A stretch of 64,000 bases of DNA from Coptis chinensis (lineage: Eukaryota; Streptophyta; Magnoliopsida; Ranunculales; Ranunculaceae): contig CM027383.1 of the NCBI GenBank assembly GCA_015680905.1, positions 93,942,001 to 94,006,000 on the forward strand. The letters are read 5' to 3'. Made by a program: the position numbers and the translations under genes. This document shows, in pieces, positions 33,067 through 43,665 of this stretch; position 1 is the stretch's first letter, and each line of letters begins with the position of its first letter. Below the pieces are notes generated by a model. The model had not been told where the DNA came from. It was given only the letters and a program-made list of their open reading frames with translations, and did no database searches.

Positions 33067-33444
33067 ATTTTAAATTTAAAAAATAAATGTTATTACCTTG
33101 AAATATGAACATGTTTGAGAAGATATTAATGAATAATTTTTTTACAAATAAACATGTAATATGTAAAATTAAATATCACAAACCTTATTATTGTTGTTCC
33201 AAACATATTGCGTTAGAAAGTGAACATACGAATATCCATCAATTTCATTGTCACTTTGATAATCCATTTTCTTTGCAATTATTTTTCAGCCTAAAAAGGA
33301 GTCCAATAACATTAAATAATTTACTCGTGAGCGAAAATTTATAGACCCAAAATCTAATAATAAATACAAATAAATTAAAATAAATCTATAAATAAGAAAC
33401 AAATTTTGCTTGCAATAATAAATTAATCATAAATGTTGTATGAA

Positions 33445-33909
33445 TTAGCAATTATTTTCGTCAATGCATAAATCTATAACATATTGCTTTATCTTTCTCA
33501 AGTCTTTTATCCCTTGACGGAGCTTTATCATTTCTTCTTCTTGTAGTTTTTCTTTCGCCCATAATGATAGTATTAGTTTAAGTAGTTCTGAGATTTCATT
33601 TTGTTGTTCTTCAATCTCTTGGTGTTTTTCATTCAGCTCCTTGTAGTTGAAGTCTTCAATTTCAAAAAGGTTTTTGTCTTTTAGGTAATTGATTGCACTC
33701 CATGCTACTGAGTTTTCAGACTTTTCTTTTGTAGTTGATGGAATTCCAGATATGGTTTCTGTTTTGGAGTCATCAAATATGGTAACCTGAGATATATGTA
33801 GATTGTCTTCAAATTTTGAGGTGTAAGTTGCTTCTTCTATGTGAAGTGAATCAAGTATTTCCTCAAGCATTTCTTTTTGTGACGTAGAGTATTTATATTC
33901 GTAATCCAT
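33445..33909 (-). CDS. Small dsRBD-like plus coiled-coil protein, paralogue 2
   Basis: 154 residues from ATG 33909. The exon starts at 33912 after a GCAG acceptor. MDYEYK aligns with MVEYK of the protein at 23496, supporting this start. Shared blocks: LEEILDSLHIEEATYTSKFE against LREILKKEKIYEEPVYNSIF, and TKEKSENSVAWSAINYL with FEIEDFNYKELNEK against TKKVDSENVVAGNVIRYL with FEVLDVNYNKLMTK. The first 80 residues fit a dsRNA-binding-type alpha-beta-beta-beta-alpha layout; the remaining 70 are a Glu/Lys/Leu-rich coiled coil, longer than in paralogue 1. Two clean untranslated 5' exons are predicted at 34303-34336 and from 34430 to about 34500, both with AG/GT borders. This argues for a real transcribed gene. 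Function unknown; RNA binding and dimerisation are inferences. Confidence 0.68.
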   Translation of the reverse strand: MDYEYKYSTSQKEMLEEILDSLHIEEATYTSKFEDNLHISQVTIFDDSKTETISGIPSTTKEKSENSVAWSAINYLKDKNLFEIEDFNYKELNEKHQEIEEQQNEISELLKLILSLWAKEKLQEEEMIKLRQGIKDLRKIKQYVIDLCIDENNC

Positions 33910-34519
33910 ATCCTGCAATATTTAATAATAATAAATGTCAAAAAAATATATATCAAGGGTAAACTTATGATATTTAATATATTCCATAGAGTTGTACAAT
34001 ATGATATTGATGGTTCTTTAAATTTATGCACTCTACTAATTATGATTACACCCTTACGATAAGACATAGACTTTTAATTACTTTTGATGTTAGCTAATGA
34101 TAATTTACATTAATGTATTCGTCGTGAAAATAAAGATTTATTTTAGTTGAACTTGTTACAGGTTGGACAAAATATAATTTTGTAGAATAGAGTTAGCTTA
34201 AGCATAACAAATACATAATAAGGTAATTATTTCAACTAATTTTTTTAATTTAATATGATCTGTTACTTTATAAATTTTGTAAATAAGAGGAAAATGTTGT
34301 ACCTGTATGATTGCTTTACTGGAATTATAGAATAGCCTGCAATATACAAAAGAAGAATTTAGAAACTGTAAAAATATTTTGATAAATCGTAGAATTTATA
34401 TGTATAGTACTTGCGTTTTCTAATAATACCTTTGTTTGGAGGAGAGAAGCTTTGGAGATTAGTGGAGTATGGTGTTTGTTTGTGATTTATAGTTGTTTTT
34501 TTGGATAAAGATTCATAGG

Positions 34520-35700
34520 TATTGAGATAGTTATAGTAGTAGAGTTCTAAGACTTCTAAGACTCTAAGTGTTGTGTTAGTTTTAGACTTTTAATTGTATA
34601 AGACTTCTAATTGTCTAAGAACTGAGTTAGCTTTAGACTTTTAATTGTATAAGACTTCTTAAAATTTTCCTTGGACATTCATAATAGTGTTTAGAGCCTA
34701 TAACTGAACATAAGGAACCTCGACTTTACAAAGTATAGAAGAAAATATAAGCCAAGGGCCCAACTGAGGAGGCCAACGTATCCTCTTCTATTACACATCT
34801 AAAACTAATGAAAATTTACATCCACGAATAAGATTAACAAATTTAGTACAATTAGAGAGCTAGGTTATTGGTTAGAACTTAGAATAGCTGATAAAATAAA
34901 CAAACATTAAAAAATCAAGTGCACACACAAGTAGAAAGACATTGGATCCCATAAGGTATTCAATCCTAGAACCTTTAGTGGATTATGGGTATTCAGACTG
35001 TTTCTTTTGGTACTTCCTGGTCTTCTTTTGTCAAAACTTTTGTCTATGTAAGCACTGGCTGGTCTTCTTTTTAAGCTTAAAGTCGGTCATGTTCTTGTTA
35101 TGTTTTTGGCAAGTCAAATCAAAATTCTATGAAGAATCCATTTTTATTTTTCTGGTCCTGCAATGCTTCCTAATCTGCAATCTTGAACTCTCCATCTAGA
35201 ACTTTTTCATTTGGTGACGAAAAGTTAGGGGGTGTAATATATTAGAATACTTGTAACGAAAATCAAAAGTGGGAACTAAAAAAAAAAAGTCAGACATTAA
35301 AAAGGGACTACCATAAAAAAGCAAAATGGATAACTTTATCACTTTTGGTGAGGCAGATCAATTGTACCTAAGGAATTTATCTTGTCTATGAATCCTTATT
35401 CCATAAACTTTGGAAGTGCTTAAAATCCAACTAATATATGTGAAGGTCTTGCTCCTGCTTATGCATCAAGTCATGTGGGATTGTCAGTCCTCTCATGCAA
35501 GTCCTTTTCACATTCTTATGGTAATGCTAAATGAATTTTCAAAAGTAAAACAAATGCTTAAAGAATTTCGATAGTCCATCAAATATAGAGACATGTAGTA
35601 TGATAACATAGCGCTCAGTTAGAGTCAACTTGGATCGAACATGCTACCTTGAAACAATTGGGAATACTGAATATAGTCTCTAGTTATATCAGAACTCTGT
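34520..35700. other. Upstream region of paralogue 2 and intergenic DNA
   Basis: 34530-34660 holds imperfect repeats of the string TAGACTTTTAATTGTATAAG (two copies, near 34582 and 34633) and TAAGACTTCTAA. The rest is AT-rich without a supported gene. Confidence 0.4.
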
Positions 35701-35702
35701 AG

Positions 35703-35948
35703 CTATTGTTGTTGATGTTGAAGATCTTGATGATGAGATTGTAAGAAAGGTTGTGGTGTTTGAGAAACTGGCAAAAGGGGTGCTGGAGAATCATAAGTAA
35801 TGAAATTGGTCACTGGCGAAACGGGTAAAGGTGGTCGAAGCCTTACGTTTTGTTTTGTTTTGCTCTGTTTCCTCCTCGAACTTGAGTGCGGCTTCATCAT
35901 AAGCTCTTTTTGTATCAAATGTACCTAACCAAACTGCATAGCTAGTAA
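35703..35948 (-). pseudogene. AP2/ERF transcription factor fragment, frameshifted
   Basis: The minus strand reads AVWLGTFDTKRAYDEAALKF, the second half of an AP2/ERF domain (normally WLGTFxTAEEAAxAYDxAAxKFRG; about six residues are missing after DT). The frame then breaks; the next frame carries RGGNRAK, and a third carries NVRLRPPLPVSPVTNF, YDSPAPLLPVSQTPQPFL and a His/Gln end with a stop at 35703. RLRPP after the AP2 domain is usual in group-X ERFs. The domain start with its DNA-contacting strands is lost. It is a decayed or captured copy and cannot bind DNA normally. Confidence 0.82.
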
Positions 35949-35984
35949 ATTAAATGAAAAAGTTGGTCAATTATTAAGCCTAAG

Positions 35985-36215
35985 ATTGAAATTTTTCAAC
36001 AATAATACTTTTAAATATTCGGTCCAATAAAACGCTTAACGGTAAAAATACGATATCGTGTTTTAAAAGCGGGTATATCTGAATATATTTCTTTAAAAAT
36101 TAGCTATATATTTTACATTTAAAATTTTGATATATAAGTATATAACGTTTTTATTTTTATTTTACAATTTTATTCATGAAAAAATAATACAAATGTCATT
36201 TTATTAAGCCAAACC
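35985..36215 (+). repeat. Dispersed AT-rich repeat, copy B (inverted partner at 85-305)
   Basis: Carries ATTCGGTCCAATAAAACGC and ends near CATGAAAAAATAATACAAAT, matching the reverse complement of copy A. It starts about 40 bp beyond the ERF fragment. Confidence 0.75.
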
Positions 36216-36378
36216 TTATAATTAAGTGAATAATTAGCGAATAATTAAAACAATTATAAGCAACCAATTCGCGAATTAAACCATTATCATTCAAAAATTC
36301 GCCGAATTATTCGTTTTATTCGCCAAACCTTATAATTCGCGAATAATTCGTGAATAATTCGGCGAATTACTAGCTATG
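36216..36378. repeat. Cluster of ATTCGCGAAT-like palindromic units
   Basis: Within about 160 bp there are many copies of ATTCGCGAAT, AATTCGGCGAAT, GCGAATAATT and related half-sites, separated by AT-rich spacers. Copy A has a few related bases at its matching edge (TTTGGCGAATAATT at 293), so the cluster is probably an internal part of the same element family. It ends with TTACTAGCTATGC, also present beside copy A at 339. Confidence 0.6.
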
Positions 36379-37261
36379 CCAAACTGTAGCTGCTTTGTGT
36401 GGATCTCTTCTTTCTGCTGCCCATTTTCCCTAGGGCCTTTGTCTTACTCCTCTATATCTTCTCTTACTTTCTCCACCACCGCCACTAACAATAGCAAATT
36501 CCTTCTCCGTCTCCTGCATTGTAAGTAGTGGTTTATTCTTTTGGAATTGCTACTTGAGTTTCAGCTGTGGTAGTTCATTGTAGTTGATGTGATGCTTCCA
36601 CCTTCTTGTTTTACTGTAGAAAGATAGGAAATAAAGTCAAAACAAACACCTGATTCCCTCAAATGAGGTGGCCTAATTTTTACGTGGAAGTGAATATATA
36701 TATTAGAAGAAAGAGTAATGTTCGATAAAGATGAAATAATATTAGTTCACCAACAGAGTTGTAAAAGTATGTTAAAGAAATGTTTCATAGGAAAATTCAA
36801 AATCACTAGACACAAAAATTTAAATGAAGCAGATAATTGAAAATGAGACAGGAATAATAAAAAGGACACTATTATAACTATAGACTACTGGTGGTTTGAT
36901 TAAGGGAATCAGGGAAACCTACCTCTCCACATCAATTGAAAATCTGGAGTATCAGAAACCATAGCTATTGTTAAGAAGTTGAGAGGAGAGGAATCAACAG
37001 AGAAAATGTGAACAACTACAACTGGTGAAAGGAGTTTCCAAAAAATAATATGCAACAAATGAGAAGCAGTATTATGGAAATAACGCCAAAAGTAGATGAA
37101 GACAAAAGAAAAAGTAGCGGTTCATTAATCAATCAACAACATAATAGAGAAAGGTAAATAAGAAAAAACTTACAATGATAGTGAGGAGTAGAGAATGTCA
37201 AGGAAGATTGTTAAAGACTTCTTGGAAGACAATATTTTTGGTATGCTAATGCAATTTGTCT
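36379..37261. other. Sequence between repeat B and the Helitron gene
   Basis: No gene recognised. If the Helitron is still bounded, its 3' end (hairpin and CTRR) should lie here on the minus strand, but I could not fix it by eye. Confidence 0.35.
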
Positions 37262-40200
37262 TCTCTATCGTTTAATAAAATCTTCAAGCCAGAGCGTGAA
37301 GTCACACGTGACACTGCAACATATAACTACCCATGCGAGAATACAGAATTTTTGAGATATACTGCAATGTTGCTTAGAGTTTGGCCTTGGCTTTTGTTTA
37401 TTGTCATACAATAACAAAGCTTTATTGGATACTGCGTTCGGCGTAAGACAAAAGGCCAATTTTTATTTTCTGACTTCATCACAATCCAAGGAATGGTGTG
37501 TTCATCTCCACTTCGTACTCCAGTAATGATTTATGCTTTTAGGACATAATCTGTTATTTTTGTCACTTTCATCCGAGTACCATTGCAAAGTCCCTTACTT
37601 TGGTTTTTGTTTCTAATAAGCATGATAGGAGCTCCCTCTTTTAGTTGAATTTGATGATTTGCAATCCCTGATATTTGAAAGAGTGTTAAGGAATTTCGTA
37701 GGATACAAAATGTCTTGATCTGTGATTTTATCAGATGCCGCACTTAATGTGTCTGCACTCAAGTATTCATGTATTTCACCTGGAATTAATGAGAGAACAC
37801 ATTTGTTTAACTCATCTACAGAAGCATTCGTAGGTGTCAGAATGCATCGACTTCTCAAGTATTCTACACCTTTGTAGTTCCTTGAAAGTTCTGTATAAAT
37901 AGTATTTACAATCTCTTCTATCCCATCTCCTTCGGAAACGAATAATTAGATCTTCAGGTATTTCAATCCATGACGGTTCTTCCCCTTCAATGATTGACTG
38001 GGCAGTTTTCCTTCACCAATAGCTAATATCCAATTGTTAAACTCTACATCGGATTGGGTACTTGGTGATGTAGAATCTATTCTACTCAAATGCATGTTTA
38101 TGGAAAGACGAAAAACCTTGAAGTGACGCCATAAGTAGGATCTGTTTATCGAAGCTGACACAATAGTTTCTCTTGAGCCTTTTTCTATAACTGGAAGTGT
38201 CTGCCTGAAGTCACCTCCCAAAACAACTGTTTTCCCACCAAATGGTTTATCTTTCAAGCTTTTATCAATCACAGACATTATATCTCTAAATGTCTTGTCA
38301 ACAGACTCAAAGTCATTTTTCTTACTCATTAGTGCTTCATCCCATATGACCAAATCTGTATTCTGAATGAGTTTTGCCAAGTGCATCTTTATTGTGACAT
38401 TGCAAGTTGTAGATTCATCTAATCGAATGGGAATTTTGAACCTTGAGTGGGCGGTTCGACCACCTGGTAATAAAAGAGATGATATGCCTAATGATGCTAC
38501 AGGTAGAACTGTTTTTCTTTCAGAGTGCAACTTTGCAATTATTGTATTCCATAGATAAGTTTTTCCTGTTCCTCCACTTCCATATACAAAGAAGAGACTT
38601 CCAACATTACTTTCAACAATGCTAATGACAGAATCAAAAACATATTTTTGTTCGACATTCAATCCACCATGAAGCTGTAAGTACTGTGAGGAAAGTAAAT
38701 TACAATTATAATTTAGTTCCTCTTGTATCATTATGTTCTCAGCTTCATTTGCTTTTGGGATATCAAACTTATAATCTTTTAGACTCCACCCATTTTCGTT
38801 CATTAGATTTCAACTTCAAGAAGTGTTTTCTTTTCCAGTTCCGATTCAGATAAATTTGGATTAGCCCTTAAGATATCATCAGATAGTAACTCCCAATGGC
38901 AGTTCCACATATTAATAGCATTGGATAACTCACAAAACACTAAGAGTGTTACAAATAACTGACGTAATGACAGACTGGAAGACCATTCAGCTGCTTCTTT
39001 AATGGCAAGATGCCATTCATTGTCATCTTGTAAAAGACCAAGCGCACGACAAGCTGATTTGTAATCATCATAGAGAGTACCATTAACAGTTCTGATTTTC
39101 TTCAAAATTTCTAGCTCCCTTTACAATGTTTAGAAGCATACGCATATAGTATCTTTCAATTCGCCTTGTGTTGGTTGAGCATAAAATATTTTTCCAATCT
39201 TCAATCCTTGGCTTCTTCTTTTCCATTCCTGAAAAAAAATTAACAAACATGTATGTTATGAATAAATATAAATTTTATATTTAATTTCAAATATTAATTT
39301 TTGTTTGGAAATTGTAATGTATTGAGACCTTTGCATTTCTGTCCCACACAAATTCTAAAGGGAAGTCAACATTGATAGGGTTATATACTAAAATCATTAC
39401 TTTTGTATTAACTCAAATTCTTTATATTTTGAATGAGAATCATATGGGCAAATGTTATGCATATTATATATGTTATTAGTTATATGCATGTGTCTAATAC
39501 TTTATGTTGTAGATGATATGGTGTGAACACCGCGAAAGATCATATCATCAATACCTTATAAAGTATAAGTAATCGTTCACAACCTAGATGGATTTGGACA
39601 AACCATTAGTACGGTTGTAGTATAATCTGGTATTAGTCTATCTTGACTATATGATTACACTAGTACACTTTGTGTATATTGGACAGGACCAAGTGAGGTT
39701 GTTTCTCCTTATACTGACTATATAAGAGAACAAATGCCTCTGTTATTATGGATGCTTGTCCTCCTAATCCGGATATAATAACGGGCACTTACATGCATTG
39801 TACATTGCTTTAAATCATCAATGAGTGAGATTCATTTGTGAATCAACAAACTTGATGGATTGGGTAATGACATTGTATGTAAGGTGTGATGTTGATTATA
39901 GAAGGAATCCGTGTCCCGCAAGAAGTCGGGTTAATGATGTCCCCTTGAGGAGCTTAAAAAGATTGTCATGTAAACCCTGCAGGTGGATTTATTCCGACAT
40001 GACAATGAGGTTGAGTGGTACTACTCAAGGACATAAGAAATTGATTAATGTAGTTGTCAGTAACTTGACTTAATCAACGGACATTCGATATCTTAAACAC
40101 GGGGAGATCAACGAGCATATAATATGGAGCCCATAAACGCTGACACGTAATTTGGGATTAGAGCGGTAGTGCAACAATGGCCTTTAGTGGAATAAGCCAT

Positions 40201-43200
40201 TTGTTGTCGGACTTGGGCCGTGTGTTCTGGGCGAACATGGGAAGCCCAAGCCCGTCAGGAGGCCCAACCCTAATTTCTCCTCATGATCCCTGTTGTAGCC
40301 TATAAATAGAATACTCTATCTCTGGCTGAAATTCACTATTCATTGTTCTGAAAAAGAGGCAAGAAAAGTAGATCTGAATTCGTTTATGATCTTGAGAGAA
40401 AGAAGGGGGTTGGTAGATTGTTGTCCACACAACGTCCAATCTATTCTAAAGGAATACAACAGAAGATCAAAAGGTTGATTTCAGATTTCATAAAGCTTGG
40501 ATTCTCAAAGTTATCTAAACCGATTCTCAAAGGTATGTTTTCCAATCACAAATCATGGACACCCATTAATTCCTGCTGCGCGTGGTGTTCGCGGTTTGTA
40601 GAAATAGTCATTCTGAAATAACGGTTCCTACAAACATATGTAAGATGTCTTCCACTTGGGTCATTTTCATTAATACACATCCACTCAGTGAACATAGTTT
40701 TTTTTTTTTTTTCACTTGCAACAATTTCAACTGGATCCCCATTTGCACGAAAAACAATATTCTACTGATTTTCAAGATGGAAACTCATTCTTTCAACAGA
40801 AGGATCTTTGTACTGGATGTCAAATTCATAAATCCTCCAACTTGCTTCTGATGTAGATACATATCTGAAGTCTAGATAGTGCTTAATCTCATCAACTTGA
40901 TGTACGACCCACTTCTGGTTATCTTTGTCATAGACATTATTTTCTTCAACAATACCTATAGCTCGATCTTGCCCTTTTGAAATGTACTTGAATAAGTATT
41001 TAGTCATCCGTGAACGGTTACAATGTTCAACATTGATGTGACACTGAAATTCTTTGGTAAGTTCAGGGTTGTAAGGAACAACCCACCGCTTGTCAATTTC
41101 AACCGGATTTTGACGGCCCACCATTGCAATTCTTTTATTATCTCGCCTTCGATAAATTGCAAAACCTTTCACATCAAATGTCGTTTCACTGCAAAAATCG
41201 TTTGGAAATTTCCTTGTACATTTGTTCTTCTTAGTGTCCATACATAGAGAACCCTTTTTTCTCACCACACGGACTATGAAACATTGTTTGGACTATAATA
41301 TCATACAGTAAAGGTTCACTGGCTTTGTCTAGCAATTCAGCTGATATCATCTTGTCTATATCCGAAGCACTTTTAGATTTATCTTCCGGATGTAAAAACA
41401 ATAAAATGTGAGCATGTGGCAGTCCTCATTTTTGAAATTCAATAACGTACAATACTGCACACAAAAAAGAAAAATTTATTTAGTAGCAGTCTTTAAATAA
41501 TTATAAAGGTATATGATCTTATCAATAAGTAAGAAATGTATCTTCCTATTAATTTGTAATATAAAAGACTTCTCACAAATCTGTAAGTGTTACTCTATAG
41601 AACGAATCCTAGAGTTATTTTTAGCCAATCAATTAACTGATGTATCCATTCTATCTGCATGCCACTTTAAGTGTGTGTGCTGTCATAAGACATGACTAAG
41701 TCAAACATTAAATGACAGACTGTCCCTACTCCAAGTCAATTACCCTCATAACTATTGGTTGCCTTCAGAATTCAGATCACCTTAAAACATGAAGAATGTC
41801 CATCCTGCAAGCTAAAGTAGCTACATAGAATTCAGTACCAAAAGGTCACACAGAGATGGCAGTAACTGATTTCTTCGTAGGAGAACTAACACTGACAGTT
41901 AATAGCAAACATGAATTCCACATTTATGAATAAATTATTAACTATTGTTTCACATTTTACAGGTTTTTGCTCTACGTCAATTTATAGTCCTACTGGACAT
42001 GATATATTCTATATAAAAAAAAAGGTATGTGATTATAATTAACCTGCAATGACTCTGCCGGAATGATTTTCATAATGCAATCTTTTCATGATGCACTCGA
42101 ACTTCATTTTGAATACTCGACACACAACATCAGGAACATCATTAGGCAATAGTCTAGGGTCTTTTTGTGGATAACTAAGAATTTCATTCCAATTTGGATT
42201 GCAAGTCACAGTAATAAAAAGATCAGGTGGTCCTACCCATCTACATATGGCAATAGCATCTTGGTAGGTCTGTATCATGTATCTAGGGCCTCCTGTAAAT
42301 GTTGATGGAATGATCAAATGTTTACCAATTGATGCTGCTGAAGTATCACCTATGTTTATTTTAAAATGGGTTATTGATAGATTAAAACAAATCATAAGCT
42401 AATGGAAATAAAATTTAAAATTTAAATAATATTACTTATATACCTGCGACCACTGCATCCATCACATTGCTATATAAATCAGCCCTAATTTCTTCTTGGT
42501 GTGTCCGATACCAATGCATTCTTTGATCTTCTATACATGTATAACCATCAACAATGACTGTTTGACATAAACGTCCATCTATCCAGAGTAATCAACTTTC
42601 TAGTGTCCTTCTTTGTAGTCTAAAAGCCCAATATTGTCTCATAGTAACCGTATCTCTTTTATGATCATCTATATTAAAAACTTTTCATTTTCCTCACTAT
42701 TAGGAAGGTTTCTATAAGGAATCCCAGGTCTATAGCCATCTTCACCACGGGGAAACATTAAAGGATATTGCAAAGCCATGAATTTAGGATGCAATTCATT
42801 TATTCTCTCCAAACCTCCTCTAGTTTCAATAATTATGTCCCTAAAATCATTAACATTAAATCCATCTCCTTCAATTAAAGCTGCAACTTCATTGCCAGTT
42901 GGCAGATTATATTGTCTTCCATCACTCTGCCGAGAATTAATAAGTCTTAGGCGGACATCAATCATTTCATCTTCTTTAAATCTGTCTCTAGCCATCCTAA
43001 AAGATCGTAACTTTTATTGTGTTGATCAAACATTTTGATCAATCCATCAACAATTGCAGGATCAGGAAGTTCATTATATTCATTGAATATTTGCATCATA
43101 TTCTTCAATTCATTTTGAGTGTCATATACATATAACTGGGCAAATTGAGGAGGCTTATTTTCGAATGGAAGAAGAGACCCAATTTTATGATGGTTTTGCC

Positions 43201-43480
43201 CACTTATTCTGAAAACGCAAGGACCTCCTCCATTATTGATAGTCTTATCTATCTTCCCTCCTGCAGAAGTAAATTGAAACATGGAGTTGTATGTCCGTAT
43301 ATATCTTCTAAATTTAGTAGATCTTATTCCTCTTTTCAAGTCTAAGAGTTTATTAATAAACTCAGGGGCATCCTCAAATAGTGGAAGTTGAACTTTTCCT
43401 TCTCCACAACATATAGAGAACGTTGGAATAGATGATTTTCCTTTGTTGTTTCTTTCTTCTTCCTAAAGAATTGCTCCACG
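37262..43480 (-). pseudogene. Helitron RepHel gene (Rep plus PIF1-type helicase), decayed
   Basis: On the minus strand, in order: ICCGEGKVQL-like start and LPLFEDAPEFINKLL near 43340-43400; HHKIGSLLPFENKPPQFAQL and LYVYDTQNE (42962-43339); INELHPKFMALQYPLMFPRG (42669-42995); CRWVGPPDLFITVTCNPNW (42039-42395); a likely intron at about 41458-42044; the HUH-type motif GLPHAHIL near 41410-41430; KYLFKYISKGQDRA and YLDFRYVSTSEASWRIYEFD (40762-41268); then after the LTR insertion EFVWDRNAKV; and a PIF1 helicase with Walker A GSGGTGKT and Walker B VIWDEA (37946-38803), ending INKSQGQTLSNIAVYLKN and VAVSRVTSRSGLKILL. Breaks include TGA at 41426-41428 just before GLPHAHIL, TAG at 37327-37329 where HGQLY is expected, a frame change near 37680, and the 1260-bp LTR. 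It is not functional. Confidence 0.92.
39373..40632 (+). mobile_element. Solo LTR inside the Helitron helicase region, 1260 bp
   Basis: The element begins TGATAGGGTTATATAC and ends ACGGTTCCTACA. AACAT occurs directly on both sides (39368-39372 and 40633-40637), a perfect 5-bp target duplication. Removing it restores a continuous reading HLTYVDFPLEFVW in the Helitron protein, so the insertion site is certain. A promoter-like CTATAAATAGAAT sits near 40302, which fits an LTR read in the plus direction. There are no internal coding regions. A second copy lies at 62390-63644 in the other orientation. Confidence 0.9.
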
Positions 43481-43628
43481 TTACATACACTCTTCAATTG
43501 GTGGTCCAAAGTCATGAACTCCTAAAATATAAAAATTATTAGTGAATTTGGCAAACATTCTGAATAAAATATCAGAATTGAAGAAGAAAACACATACCAT
43601 CACTGTTAGTATACTTGCTTAGATCACG

Positions 43629-43665
<37 letters not shown>

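Noticed and set aside
33105..33350. A second Helitron piece upstream of 32860-33066
   Set aside because: A LTYxxFPxxYVWN-like string can be seen but its order relative to the KYLFEYIKQG block is wrong for RepHel and the frame is broken.
36379..37261. Helitron 3' terminus (hairpin plus CTRR)
   Set aside because: Several CTAG/CTAA strings occur but none has a convincing hairpin at the right distance; left unassigned.
39825..40073. Open frames inside the solo LTR
   Set aside because: No similarity to gag or pol, and the same frames are not kept in the second LTR copy.
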